From NCBI GenBank assembly GCA_015680685.1, contig MNCI01016594.1:435180-499179 (forward strand): DNA of 64,000 bases, given 5' to 3'. Made by a program: the position numbers and the translations under genes. Source of the stretch: Gnetum montanum (Eukaryota; Streptophyta; Gnetopsida; Gnetales; Gnetaceae). This document shows positions 20,382-33,290 of the stretch, piece after piece. How positions within the stretch are numbered: the first letter of the stretch is position 1; each line of letters begins with the position of its first letter. The notes below the pieces were generated by a model. The model was given only the letters and a program-made list of their open reading frames with translations. It searched no databases and had not been told where the DNA came from.

Positions 20382-22830
20382 ATGTCTCCTTCTTCGTATG
20401 AAAGTGTTTCACCACCTAGGTTTGATATAGGGAACAATTGGAGGCGTAGTACACATGATAATCCACCAATCCGTCAATAGTTTCATGTGGTATATGTTCA
20501 TCCTAATGAATATGTACCAAACTTTACCTTTATCCTCCACTAGGATAAACAACTACATTGGCGAGATTTAGAAGGTAGCATAGTGTTACCTCTTGATTGC
20601 TCTATCCTGGGCATGCTTCTTCGTGATCTCACATGAATTAGTATGCAGCACTTATAGGTAGAGTACGTTGTGCATGATCATAACTTGAGAGAGTATCGAC
20701 CCACGGAGGCACAACATGAAACGGATTTGCAATAGGAGAGATGTCATGAATCGATGAAGGGAAAGTTGTCATAGAATGTCCCACATGTCCTAAGAGAAAA
20801 TGAGGGTGGTGAACTTGCTGCAGGCAGTCACCTACATAATGATGTTCCTCCCATTGACTTTGGTCAAGGGGTTGTGTATCAGAATCTTTACTCAACTACC
20901 ATAACCTAGATTTTGGTATTGATTGACACAAAGGGTTTGAAAAAGGAACACAAACACATGACAAAGATGGACATTCCAATCGTAACCACGATCAGGGCCA
21001 TGACCACCGAAGAGAAGAAAGTAGGCACCGACATGGTGATGGTGCTCCTTCTTCTTCACCTTCATCATCTCCTTCACCCTCTCCTTTAGGATCTAGACAC
21101 TGTCACAAAGAAAAAAAACCATAAGGATAAGGGTAAGCGAAATGGGAGTCATAGATAAAATAGTCAAGAAAGGGTACAAGGGCACTCTAGAGAAACACAC
21201 CGTGAAAGAAGGGAGAGTAGGGAAAAATATAGGAGTCATAGATGCCATAGACGGGACGATCATGATGAACCCCTACTCGCTACTCAAAGTATACTAGACA
21301 TATCTAAGGCTATTAGGATTCCAACAAGGCACCAAAAAGATAGTAGGCTCAAGAGATTAGACATGAATAACATCTTATGATTCGAAGGGGTGTACAACGC
21401 TAATCCTCAAAATCATCTACAAGCATTTCATGATGCATGTGCCTTACAAAACATAGAAAGTGAATGACAAAAACTTAAGTTGTTCCCACGGACACTAGTC
21501 AAAGAAGTGGGGAGCCGGTACCAGTCCTTAGAACCAAAATCCATTTGTAGGTGGAGTACCATNCGGTACCAGTCCTTAGAACCAAAATCCATTTGTAGGT
21601 GGAGTACCATGTTAGAAATGTTCAAAAATAAGTACCAAACGTACTCCCGAGTTTCCAACCTACGAAAGCAGATCCAAGGCTAGAAACAAGGAGGACATGA
21701 ACCCTTGGATGCTACCATGGGCCAATATTATGCACTATTACATCGTTGTCCTAGCCATGGTTATTCACAGAGGGATCAACTATGCTATCTTGTAGATGGG
21801 CTTAGGCATAAAATGCAAAGAACCCTTGGGACTTATGCCCAAGGAAAACTATTCAAGCTTAGGATCCATCAAGTTCAAAGATTATTGGAGCAAGTTGCTA
21901 AAGAAGAAGGTGAGCTAAGGAAAAGAGAGAGTGCAGAGGAATATAATAGAGATCCTTTCCTCTGAAAGAGGGGAGTACGATTCTATGAGGATGAAGAAGA
22001 GTCACCACTAGAAGAGTTGGTGAATAAGAAAACCTTACCTATTAAAAAATTAGCATTGGAAGTATCAGCAAAGGTAGACCAAATGTGGGATTCCCTAGAT
22101 GATATATTTCAAACTATTCTTAAAATAGTAGAGGAGTCTAAAGAGCAAGGTAGTGATCGCAAAAAAATAAAAAGAAGAGAAACTGAACATGCATGTAACA
22201 AGGGTAAGGGCAAAGTTGCCATCATTGAAGAAGTTGTGGATTTGGATACAGACAATGATAGTGGATGTGAGATATGCCAATATGACCATCTTATGGGATG
22301 TTGCCCTATAATCTCACATCTGCATGAGTTTGGGGTGTATGAACTCAACACACAATTAAACAAAAGGCAGACACCCAAAAGGTTATCTTACCCTTAAGGT
22401 AACCCGAGGTAGTTCCACCAACCCTTAACATATTATCCAAGTGGAACTCCACCAGAACCAATTGAGTAGTATCCACAGTGGCAATACTCACAATCATGGG
22501 GAATGCCACCACCACGGAAACAGTATCCTTACTGGCAACTTAACCTGTATGGATATTACATGCAGCAACCAGTCTCTCCATGTGACTCTATTGGTCACGT
22601 TACTCCTCAAACTCACTACCAAGATCATGAGTATTATAGGACTCCTTCTCCTAGGGGTGATGTTCCAAAAACATACCATCCTTCTCATCCGGCTACACCC
22701 CTTTCATCCTTAACTCCATTACCACCTACTCCAGCTATGTAGGGTGAACTCCCTACCCAGCCATAGCAACGTAACACCACAAGGGCCATTAACCCTCAAC
22801 CTACTGATGGTTTTGACAATTGCATGAAGA
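20382..22830 (+). pseudogene. gag: E2 gag
   Basis: Start ATG 20382 (MSPSSYESVSPPRF). A His/Ser-rich stretch near 21000-21200 is followed by the capsid core (LDMNNIL near 21360, LFPRTLVKEVGSRYQSLEP near 21482-21540) and by GLRHKMQRTLGTYAQGKLFKL. The knuckle CX2CX3HX4C lies at 22266-22304 with all four zinc ligands present. The KKRPFF motif marks the gag-protease junction near 22828. A single N at 21563 with a 47-bp duplication interrupts the core and is probably an assembly join. Confidence 0.75.
21516..21610. other. Assembly join: 47-bp exact duplication around one N
   Basis: Bases 21516-21562 and 21564-21610 are identical, with a single N between them at 21563. E1 and the other elements have one copy of this gag segment. 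Two contig ends with an unmerged overlap explain it best, and the frame of E2 gag here should not be trusted. Confidence 0.85.
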
Positions 22831-22969
22831 AAAGACCTTTCTTTAGAACCAATAGTCTAACTAAGCCCGTGTAACCACAAGCGACTAATTCTTCAACTAC
22901 CTTACTATCACTTGAAGCTTTGGAGCCCCCTTCAACCCAAAAACCATGCTCAATGCATACGGTCATATT

Positions 22970-23408
22970 AACTCATGCCTTCACCAATTGGATAAAAGCT
23001 GGTCATCTTCCTAGGAAATTCTCTAATCATGGGAGTCCTTTGATATATCTAAAAATCGTTGGAAATGAGTTGTGAAAATCTCTTTTGGATTCAGGTTCTA
23101 GTGTCAACTTGATTTCTCAAGAAATGTACAAGGCCTGAAACCTACCTCTGCTAAAAAAGAGTAACATTCATTTAGAGTTGGCTGACTAGTCCATCACTGT
23201 CTTATTGGGACTAGTGGAGGACATTGTCACCACTGTTTGTGGGTGGTCGTATCGAGCTGACTTCCTAGTGATTCAATTGAACAATGGTAAGGGGAAAATC
23301 ATAATGGGAAGAGCATGGCTAAGCACAGTTGACATGCGCCTAGGAATCTACGATCTCTTCCTAGAAATATCGAAGGAAATGCTTTTGGAAAGATCTAGAA
23401 GAAGATAG
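22970..23408 (+). pseudogene. pol: E2 aspartic protease region
   Basis: LLDSGSSVNLISQEMYK lies at about 23082-23135 with an intact D-S-G, and IIMGRAWLSTV near 23300. Stops replace residues before the active site and after YKA. The family role is cleavage of the Gag-Pol polyprotein. Confidence 0.75.
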
Positions 23409-23713
23409 TTCCATGCATCACATACAGTGACTCAGGGTGTAATTGTGTGCAAAAGTCATGGTTCATGTAATGTTTAACATTGCTTGCATTGAATTAATGT
23501 GCACAAGTTATTGATATATAAAGATTCCTGTATGCAGCAGCCATAAGATAAGAAGGTACCCAGTGGCTGACAGCTGATCAAGAGAGCAGTTCAACTATTT
23601 GCATGGAACCAACTGAGGGTTTGACTTGCATTTACATTGATAGCATAGACACATTAGAGTAAGTCCATCACCAACTTCCAAGTCTTGACCTTTAGAATAT
23701 CAATTGGGAGAAG

Positions 23714-25303
23714 TTGGAAATCCCTGATAAGTTTAAGCAAGAGCCTCTTGAGCTAAAACCATTACCCATTGGTATGGAATACATGTTTCTTAAAAATGGA
23801 AAATCAGTAATTATTAACGCTAAGCTCGGTCTGCAACAAAAAGAGAAACTGCTGAAGGTAATAAACAAATGGTTGATAGCCTTCACTTGGTCATATCCTA
23901 GATTAACCAGAATAGATCCTAGGATATGTTAACATAGAATTTATACTGATCCCTCCATGAAGCCTCGAAGAAAATGGCAAAGGCGATTGAACCCAAAGCT
24001 GAAGCAAGTAGTTAAGGAAGAAATTGAAAGGCTTCTAAAAGCTGGGTTCATATATCCCATTGCTGATAGTGAATGGGTGAGCCCCTTAGTTATGGTGCCC
24101 AAAAAGGGAGGTAAATGGAGGGTGTGCATAGATTTTAGGCTACTAAACATGGCAACATTCAAGGACCACTTTCCGTTGCCATTTGTTAACTAATTCTTAG
24201 ACACCATCACAGGGCATTGCTACTATAGTTTTTTGGATGGGTACAGTGGGTACAACCAAATACAAATAGCCCTAGAAGACTAAGCCAAGACTACATTCAC
24301 CAATCCTTAGGGAACATTTGCATACAAACATATGCGATTTGGCTTGTGCAATGCCCCTGCAACATTTAAACTATTAGTTCTAATCATATCCTAGTAGCAA
24401 ATAGGAAATGGTATGGAGGTATTCATGGATGACTTCGCCACCTACAAAGCAAACTTTGATCAAGCCTTGGACCAGTTAAAGAAAATATTAAAATGATGTG
24501 TAGAAACCCATGTAAGGCTCAATTGGCAGAAAAGCCATTTAATGGTCCAAGAAGGTGTAGTATTAGGGCATAAGATCTCAAAAATAGGGATATAGGTAGA
24601 CCTCAAAAAGATCAAAGTTATCCAAGGAATTACCCGTCAAATAGAAATTGTAAAAGATATCTGATCATTCCTTGGACACACTGGCTACTACAGAAGGTTT
24701 TTTGAGAACTTTTCAAAGGTTGCAAAACCATTAGTTGAACTAACGAAAAAGCATGTACCTTTCGAATAGACTAGGGAATGAGAACTAGCTTTTCAAACTT
24801 TAAAATAGAAGCTCGTAGAAACACCCATTCTACAAGCTCCTAACTGGTTTAGACCATTCCACATACTAACTGACGTGTCCAACTTTGCTTTAGGGGCCAT
24901 ACATATAGAGTCAGATAATCAAAAATGTCCTTACTACATTCACTGTGCAATTAGAAGTATCACTGATGCATAACTTAACTACACTACAATAGAGAAAGAA
25001 TTAATGGCTGTAGTGTTTGCACTAGAAAAATTTAGGCACTATGTCTTGGGCTATAAGGTATTCATACACATGGATCATAGTGTAATAAGGTTCCTAATGA
25101 ATAAGCCAATAGTAAGCCCTCGCATCATACGATGGCTTGTAATCTTACAAGAGTTTGATCTTACAATGATCAATCGTAAAGGCATTGAGAACGTGGTTGC
25201 TGATCATTTATCTTGGTTGCAATGGGACAACAAAGATGATGAGTATCCAATTTCTGATTATTTACCAAATGAAATCCTCTTTGTAGGTGTAGTGAATAAT
25301 TAA
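23714..25303 (+). pseudogene. pol: E2 reverse transcriptase and RNase H
   Basis: This is the best preserved pol segment in the window. KWRVCIDFRLLNMATFKDHF is near 24115, SFLDGYSGYNQIQIA near 24225, FGLCNAPATF near 24339, and the catalytic box FMDD is intact at 24422-24433. FLGHTGYYRRFF follows near 24670. RNase H keeps its acidic residues (LTDVSNFALGA, EKELMAVVFALEKF, HMDHSVIRFL, VADHLS at 24868-25220). Stops interrupt the RT (for example after FVN and at the double stop before QIGN), so it is not functional. Confidence 0.87.
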
Positions 25304-25514
25304 TTAACTATGGAGACAAACTAGTATAGTAGCATTCTCACCTATCTCCTTACACAACAAGCACCACAAGGGTTTGATGCCAAAAAGAAACAACAGCTTC
25401 TTCACCATGCCAAGTATTTTATGAAAATCAATTGGAAACTTTACAAAGTATGTCCTAATGGCTTGGTCTAATGGTGTGTTCAGAATGTAGATCAACTATA
25501 AGTTCTTCAACATG

Positions 25515-26700
25515 CTCATGAGGGTCCTTGTGGGGGTCATTACGTTGGGAGATGAACAACCATTAAGATCTTGCTTTCAAGATATTATTGGGCTACATTG
25601 TTTTGAGGCATCCATTATTTCATCCAAGCTTGTGAGAGTTGTCAATGTGATGGGGGGATGACTGCTAGAATGGAGGATCTGCAATAATGGATCCAACGTA
25701 TAGAACCCTTCAACATTTGGGGAATTGATTTTATGGAATTGATTACACCAATGTACAATGGAAAAGCTTATATTATTGTTGCTGTTGATTACCTTACAAA
25801 ATGGGTAGAAGCAGCTGCTATTAAGGATTGTACATCATCCATAGCTACATGATTTATTCAACAATAAATCATAAACAGGTTTGGTGTGCCTTGTGCACTT
25901 ATTTTAGACAATGGTACACACTTCATAGGTATGACTTTTTGAATTAATGGAAAGCTTAGGAGTTGAACATAAACTAACTACACCATATCACCTCCAAGTG
26001 AACAGTCAAGCCAAAGTTACCAATAGGGAGATTAGGAAGATATTGACAAGATCCATTAGCAAGTTTAGGTGAGACTGGAGCACTAAATTGAAGGATGCTC
26101 TTTGGGCATACCACTCCACATGGAAACTTCTTATAGGCTACTCTCCCTATGAGTTAGCGTACAGAAAATTACCAATGCTTTGCATTGAAACTAAGCTTCG
26201 TACACTCTCCACGGCATGTGACCTCAACCTTGACCTTGATCTAGCACAAAAACAATAGTTGATGATCCTTAACTTGCTAGATGAAAACCAATTGGCCACC
26301 CTAACATCTAACAAATTGTACAAGGCCTTCAATAAACAACATCATAACCTAAGGATTAGAAAAGTTAAATATAAACCAGGAGATAAGGTTCTCTACTAGA
26401 ATCCCACACATGTGCCACAACGTACCAAATTTCAAACACTGTGGGAAGGACCTTATATCATTCATGCAACTTTTCCTTGAGGGGCCATGATGTTATAAAA
26501 ACCTAAGAGCCCAGATAAGAAACTGTTGGTCAACGTCCAACAAACTAAACGTTTCCATGAGCTTAGATTAGCTAGTGCTCATACTACCTCTATTGGTGGA
26601 CAACCTTGCTCACTATTTCAGATCTCCTCCTTCCAACTCAATCATGGTAGAGATGGCCACCAATGCTAACCATTCTAAGCCCTTAGCTCTTTATATTTTT
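25515..26700 (+). pseudogene. pol: E2 integrase
   Basis: The zinc region reads AHEGPCGGHYVGR and CESCQCDGG with both cysteines present. The core shows WGIDFM and LILDNGTHF. A frameshift just after GMTF (near 25940) breaks the rest of the core, whose Glu region is recognisable in another frame. The tail matches E1 to SNSIMVEMA near 26635-26660. Confidence 0.78.
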
Positions 26701-28570
26701 GTTTTATACATTTTTTTTACACCTTTTTATTTTGCAAAGTTTTTCAAATTTACTTATTTTTGTCTTACACCATCATTATCATTTTTACTATTTCTTTGTT
26801 TGGTTGATTTACTTTTATTCATCTTACAATAAGTGCTCATGATGGTGGATTGTATTATAATAGTGTTGATTGCTAATGTTTGGTTTTTATCTTTGATTCT
26901 CAATGTTGATATTAAGATATGGTGCTTTTGATAAAACAGGCAATGAGTCCATGTCACCCATTGACCTGTTCAACTCTATGGTCTCCCTTGGTTTTGGAAC
27001 TGTACTGTCCCTTTTTCTAATTAAACTATTAATGAATTGGTGGCTTGGTATTTTTCACACTAAAGGAAGGACTAAATGGTTGAAAAGGGTGTGACTTCAA
27101 GGGGATTCGATGCATTTGTGCTGGTTATTCTTTTAAGTGCTTGGATGCTTTTTCTTGGGTTTTCCACCATTCTGCCATCGATCAAATATGAGGAAGTTGA
27201 GTGAATAAAAATAAGTCTTTGCATGGTATGGTTCTCATGCAAAAAAAGAAAAAAAGAAAAATATGGGCACACCCCTTAGACATAATAAAGAAATATGGGC
27301 TACAAGCACTAGTTATGGCACTAGAAAGACATGTTACCCATGCCTGAAGGTTCCCTCTAACTAAGGCCCTTTCTCGCTTCCTGCTTCTCCATCTTGCTCT
27401 CCTTGGGATGGTGGTGAATCTTTGTGAGGGCTTTCTTTTTGCTTCAAGGGAATGGATTGGCCAAGTGTATTGATGTGAGGTCACTAAATGTGGTTGGTTT
27501 GAGTCTAGACTTAGAATGAGTTCTACTCAGTTACATTAACCATGACATACACAAGGGACTTTACATAGCCTTGCTCTTGTGATTCCATTCCATTTTCTAC
27601 TCTCCATCTTTCTTCCCATTTTCCACCTCATTGCTAGTTTTATGATTAGTCCATATCTTGGTTGATGCATTGTTTTTCCTTCGTAAATTCTTATGGGTAA
27701 GTTTTTAACTCTTTCTTCCAAATGCCATTCCTAGAGCCTACAGACTCTTTGTTTTGTGGGTTTGCTAGGGTATAAAGGGAATGAGCCTTCTTTGGGGAGG
27801 ACCCACTGGCATTCGTTTTTGATGCAATTGTTAAGTTCTTTCCCTTAAACATTATTTGCAAACAACCATTTCTCGTTTCATCCCCATCTTTGACATCCAC
27901 TATATTGGCGTTGCTGTTGTTATTTTTCCCATCTTTCTTGTTCCTTATATTTTTCCATCTTATTGCTACCAGAGGTTCCCTCTTAGTTGTGGGGGCCCTA
28001 GCACAAATTTTTCAATTTCTCCATTCTACTACTTGCCTAACCGCTACACCTTGGGTAGTTATTAGTAATAAACCTGTAACTTAGTTTCTTCCATAATCAC
28101 AACCCAGCCAATGCACTTTATATTGAGGAAAGTTATCAATTGTATTGTGGCTTACTTATCCTTTCTCATTCGTGATTGTGTTGTATGTGTAGATGGTGAC
28201 TACACAAACTATGGACTGGAATAGGAGGAAGCACTCGGGATGGACTGGAGTTAGAGCGTTTACGCCAGGAATAGGTTTGGTTGCATGGCTATGGATAAAC
28301 AATAGAAGATGCAATTACGACATCAGCAACAACACACCTCATTTTCTTTTCTCCCTTTTTTCTCTTTAAGCTGTTAAGTGAAGGTCTGGATGTCATCCAT
28401 GTATAGTGTTCATCAAAAAGGGTGTGAACACCAATGTTGTAATATGTTTATCGATTCGTTCACCAGGAACTTCGAGTCTGTTATTCCCTATCACTGTTAG
28501 TTTTTATTCGGTCAATAATCCCATACCTTCACAATATTTTGTAAGGAACTCAAGGATGGTTATCATTTAG
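26701..28570 (+). other. E2 3' noncoding region
   Basis: A T-rich tract (26700-26830) and the same ordered blocks as E1 are present: CTTCAAGGGGATTCGATGC (27097), hairpin 1 (27218-27243, perfect 7-bp stem), GGGCTACAAGCACTAGTTATG (27297), CCTTCTTTGGGGAGGACCCA (27787), a PPT-like TTGTGGGGGCCC (27987) and hairpin 2 (28406-28431). No convincing ORF. Confidence 0.6.
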
Positions 28571-28581
28571 TCATGGAGGTA

Positions 28582-29392
28582 TGATGAGCCATGATATCAT
28601 GTACATGATATCATGGCCTTCCACACGATATCGTGTATGTGATATTATGGCCTGCCTCATTGCCTATAAATAATAGGTGGGCGCACTTGGTTTGCATAGT
28701 TAATATTAGTCCCTTACCCAAACTCTTGCCTTTTCTTCCTCTCAAAGTTAAAATTATTTTTGCGTGCCCACAGTAGGATTCACAAAGTGAATGGATCTTT
28801 ATTCGAGCATTGTGTACTTGAGCATACCTTGTGTACGGCAATAAAGATGAACTTTGTGATAAACCTTGTAGCATTTAGAATATATTTATTAATGTTAATT
28901 ACTATTACTTAATGGTTTCCTTAGTCAATTAATGATTCTCTCTCACCCTACAACTCTCCTAAGTAAGCACACATAGTACGATCACTTCAAGCATGTGTGT
29001 AACACTTTGTAATCCAATAATGATTAGCATTTGGTAATCCTAGTAGTGTTGTACTGGTTTAGGATGTGTACGGAGAGTGAGAATAGATACTGGTGTTAGG
29101 ATTAGTTAGAGACTAGTTAATAAGTAGTCAAATTAAATTAGTTACTTAGTTATCTCTCTCCTCCCTTATTAGTAGCAGGACATAAAAACATAAAAAAGTA
29201 TAAAAATCATATGCCTCAAGTTTACTTAACCATACAATCATGACATACAAGTAAGCTTGTGAAGAAAATGATTGATTAACCCGTTCTTGTTCCACAAGGG
29301 CGCATAAGCACTTAGTCCTTGGAATTCGACCAGATCATGCATGGATGCTCTTATTCATATGGTTGAGCGTAGGGATACCTCACCGCTCATTA
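28582..29392 (+). repeat. E2 3' LTR (811 bp)
   Basis: Two GATATC dyads lie at 28591-28614 and 28625-28648, in which most CpG steps have become TpG or CpA. TATA box at 28665-28672. The 5' LTR of the same element has only one word, so the array differs between the two ends. The polypurine tract CATGGAGGTA precedes it. Confidence 0.87.
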
Positions 29393-29397
29393 GGGAT

Positions 29398-30660
29398 CAA
29401 GCTCATGAGGTATACTATGAAGCTTTGGAAAGAGTCATAGAGTAACATCTTAGACTTGAATTCATAATATTAGAAAATCAATTTAGATTTATGTTAGGAA
29501 GATCTACTATAGAAGTTATTTTCTTGATATGAAAATTGATGGGGAAATTTAGAAAACATAGAAAAAATATTTAAATGGTCTTCATTGACTTGGAAAAATC
29601 ATATGATATAGTGTTTAGAGATATTATTTGGTAGACCTTGTAGAGGAAAAACATTCTTGATAAATATATTAAAGTGATTTAAGACATGTATGAAGGAGCT
29701 ACCACTAAAATTAGAATAGGTTATGAAATAACATTTAATTTTCTAGTCACAATAGGTTTTTTGAATTCACTTTAGATTAATGTTGAATTGGTCCAATAGT
29801 CAGTCAACACCAATATACACATAGGTAATCTTTTAGAATGTAGTTTTTTATTAGGAAAGTTGTAGAATTAGTAATGCCAGGATAATTCCGAGCATGATAA
29901 TCCTTGGGAGTCTCCTAGATAGGAACCTTAGTTCTATAAGTATTTATTACTAATTCGTTCATTCAATTTTTTGTATGTATGGTTTTTTTATTGAATAGTG
30001 TAATGGAAAAAGGCATTTGAATTCATTCAATCTGTAGTTCACTAAAGAAGCAGAAGAAGAACTTTTAGTCAATAGGAACTAAGTCAATCACCTCTAGAAG
30101 AAAATGGGGGTTAAGCACCCACTCGGTATAAATAGCCAACAAGGGCTATTGCCAATAGTAGTAGAATTTGGAATTTCTGAGGATAAAGAAAACTAGTGTT
30201 ATTCCATCTAAGAGCTTAGTAAAGCATTGATCTTTGGTAGAATTGAACAAATGGGACTAAGAAAACTAAAGTGTTTTCTTCAATACATCAAGGGTCTAAA
30301 CTTAGCCCATACTTATTTTTCATTATCATGAATGATTTAACAAAGGAAATACAAGATAAAATCAATTGATATATACTATTTGTAGATGATATTATGTCAG
30401 TGGTTACAACTCAAGAAAATGTTGCTTCTAAAATGGAGAAATGAAGACATGCTCTAGAATAAAAAGGCTTAGAAATTAGTAGAAGTAAGAAAAAAAACAT
30501 GTAGAATATAATTTTTATAACATAAACAATTGTGAACAAAAAGTTGCTCACTGTAAATATTTTTACTAACTAGGATTAATTCTCTAATTAGATGGTGTAA
30601 TTGATAAGGATATAAGAAATATTATTGAAGCATGATGGTCAAAATGGTGATAGGCTAGTT
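29398..30660 (+). pseudogene. RTE-type LINE reverse transcriptase, right part
   Basis: Resumes the LINE after E2. IKLMRYTMKLWKRVIE (29396-29445), ENQF and GRSTIE near 29478-29510, MVFIDLEKSYDIVFRDIIW near 29577-29620 (first catalytic Asp motif), DMYEGATTKIR near 29684. After a roughly 500-bp insertion it continues with HQGSKLSPYLFFIIMNDLTK near 30285 and LFVDDI near 30379, the YxDD-type box with both aspartates. GLEISRSKK follows near 30470. Stops and frameshifts are frequent. Confidence 0.78.
29768..30273 (+). mobile_element. Unclassified insertion inside the RTE LINE (solo LTR or MITE)
   Basis: The LINE translation breaks at TIGF (about 29758) and resumes at IHQGS (about 30281). The inserted DNA is bounded by CACTTTAG (29768-29775) and its complement CTAAAGTG (30266-30273). 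Within it, 29781-30249 begins TGTTGAATTG and ends GAATTGAACA and has a TATAAATA box at 30127-30134, which would fit a solo LTR of about 469 bp. No clean target duplication is visible for either boundary choice. Confidence 0.45.
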
Positions 30661-30663
30661 GTC

Positions 30664-30940
30664 ACAACCTAAAAATTTATAAACATTAAGCTATTTAATT
30701 TAATGCATGTGTTTAATGCTTTAATGTTGTTAGATGCATTTCAATAGATCGGCTGTAATATTCTTAGTTAAATCATAGGATTATATTACTATTGGTACTC
30801 CTATTATTGTTGTTAGTTTCATACATAAGTGAATGTAATTTGCTTACTAGGATATTTTGTTAAAGTTTTATATCCTTTGTAATTAGTCTCTTATAAAATA
30901 GAACCACAATCATAGATAATTTTCCATGTAGACACTTTGA
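30664..30940 (+). repeat. Dispersed repeat X, copy 2, left part
   Basis: Begins TTGTCACAACC and follows copy 1 (4982-5260) block by block. Homology stops where the minus-strand L1-type LINE begins. Confidence 0.6.
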
Positions 30941-30944
30941 CATA

Positions 30945-33290
30945 AAAATTTTGCATTTTGGTATCATCACATCATGCCACTGAGATTCTTTAATTGAATC
31001 TTTAATTCATGGCACTAAACATGTATATGCTTCATTAAGCTCATATTGATAAAAATCATTCCATTGCATTGTTTGATCATAAAACTAAATATTTGATTGT
31101 AACCAAGGCTTTAATTTATGGAAAGAAGTCATTATGAAAAGTAATGGATAGAGCATTATGGAAAAGCATATTGTTAAATAGGTACTTAGCTCTCATGACT
31201 TGTATCTATAGTTTGTCACTTTAAAGTTGCCACATAAACTTATCCAACAATGCTAGATTTATATGACTTAAATAGTGAATAACCCACCCACCCTATTGGA
31301 TGGGACAACAAAGATCATTCCAGTTTATTGAATGAAAGCTGAATTATTTAATATGAAACCAAAGATAATGTTGTTCTAGTTTCTCCAATTTATTCAAAAT
31401 TTCTTTTGGGACATTAAAACATGAAAGATAATAAAGAGGGGTAGCTTGCAATATCAAACAAATTAACTAGAGACTTCTTGCTTGTGTTATCAATTTATCC
31501 TTCCATACTAACAATCTTCTATTAAATTTTTTAATGATTTCTTTCCATAAATTGATTTTCATTCTACTAATGAAAAGTGGGAGTCCCAAATATTTATTAG
31601 GAAATTTATATTTTTGATATTATAGTTTCAATAAAAAGTATTTAAATACTATAATAGGTGTGCCAAAATTGAAAATCCTACTCTTTTTGAAATTGATTTG
31701 TAGGCCTAATGCTTGAATAAAAGTAGGAAGACAATTAAAATCATTATTAAGGACATGTTTATAACATTTGAAAAAAAAATCATTAACAAATTGGGAATGT
31801 GTAAAATTTGAACATCCATGGGATGGAGTGATGCCTTTGATAAGCTGCTATGGTTTGTATTTTCAAAGGATAGCACCAAGACCTTCCATTACCATAATAA
31901 ATAAATAAGAAGAGATTAGGCCTCCCTAATGAGTCCCATTTTTTGTCATGAAATCATCTATACGTTGCGCATTAATTAAGAGAGAAAAATGGGTACCTTT
32001 ATAGCATTGCTTCAATGTTTATAAGTAATGTTTTGGAAAATATAATTTGCAAAGCATATCATCAAAGGAATTATAAGAAATGTTGTCATAGGCCTTTCTT
32101 AGATCTAATTTAAGAGCAACACTTGGTGCCTTCTGGAGATGGGCTGAATGGAGAATTTCTTGAGTGAGGAGAAATTGATCCAAAATATATCTACTAGGAA
32201 CAAAGCCATCTTGCTTAGATGCAATAATAGATTGAAAAACCTTGCTTACCAGATTAGCCATAAATTTGGATATGATTTTGTAAATAGTATTACATAAGCT
32301 AATTTTTCTATAGTCTTTGATATTAATTGCTTTAGCTTTCTTTGATAATAAAGAGATTCATGTAATATTAAGTTCACTCAAAATACAATTTTTCCTCTAA
32401 AAAGCAAAGATAATATCAAAAATATCTTTACCAACAATGTGCCAAGAAATTTAAAAATATTTAACTACAAATCCATTTGAACTTGATGTCTTAAAATTGG
32501 ACATAATTTTTATAGTCTCCCTAACCTCCTCTAAAGTTGGAGCCCTATTGAGTAATTGAATATCGTGTGGAGTAAGCTTACTATCAACTACTTCATTGAC
32601 CTTCCTTAATGCCTCTCTATCATGATTTACTTCTTTACTTAATAAAACATAATAAAAATTGATTGCAATACAAGAAATTTGATCTTAATTTGAAGTGGTA
32701 GTGCCATCATCTCCTTCCAATTGAAGAATTGATGATTTGAAACAATGAACTGATGCATATTAATATAAAGACACCATTTCACTCTTGTCCTTTATTTCTA
32801 ATACTCTAATTATTATTACTAAAGATCATCAAAAGCATGAAAGAGAGTCCACTCATGATCTTAAAGATCATGAGATTAGCCAATCACATCAACTTATTAT
32901 TGAATTTGGTCTAATTGTGTAAATATATCTTGCTTTTGATTATGGTAGTTAATTGGATGTTTTCTTCTCCATTGAATCATAGCTTGTCTAACACATTTTA
33001 ATCTTTGAAGCACCATGTTAGGAAACCTATGTTGCCATTTTTGCTAGATAATTTCTTCAACTTGAGATGATTTACTTCAATAATTCTCTCATCTAAACAT
33101 TTTTGTATGAAATCTCACTTTTTTACAAAGAAAAATCAACCATTGATTTGAGCATGTATGAGGTAGGTGTCGAGCTGATGTAAAGGGAAAGGATTCATAC
33201 CATGGGATAGAAGTAAGAAAATGATCTAGCTTATACAAAACTCTAGTTGCACCCTAATGTTGATTTGACTAATTATATTATCCATCCAAA
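30945..33290 (-). pseudogene. 5'-truncated L1-type LINE ORF2
   Basis: Read on the minus strand. The end of an endonuclease-like region near 33240-33130 is followed by the RT: ISLCNTIYKIISKFMANLV near 32320, DGFVPSRYILDQFLLTQEI and ALKLDLRKAYDNI (32205-32085), then SSYLFIMVMEGLG near 31900, FVND near 31780 where FADD is expected, YLGLPLF near 31590, and the C-terminal plant LINE region with LYYLSCFNVPKEI and INWNDLC near 31420-31310. Most of the endonuclease is missing, as in 5'-truncated LINE copies. It splits repeat X copy 2. Ends are approximate; I see no poly(A) tail. Confidence 0.72.

Larger units (their letters stand above)
19478..29392 (+). mobile_element. E2: decayed Athila-like Ty3/gypsy LTR retrotransposon
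   Basis: LTRs at 19478-20241 and 28582-29392 start TGATGAG; the second ends CTCATTA instead of CTCATCA. The target duplication GGGAT is perfect (19473-19477 and 29393-29397). Gag, protease, RT, RNase H and integrase follow in Ty3/gypsy order with many stops, then a 3' noncoding region with both conserved hairpins. E2 is the closest relative of E1 here and often keeps codons that are stops in E1. It sits inside an RTE-type LINE in the same orientation. Confidence 0.9.
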
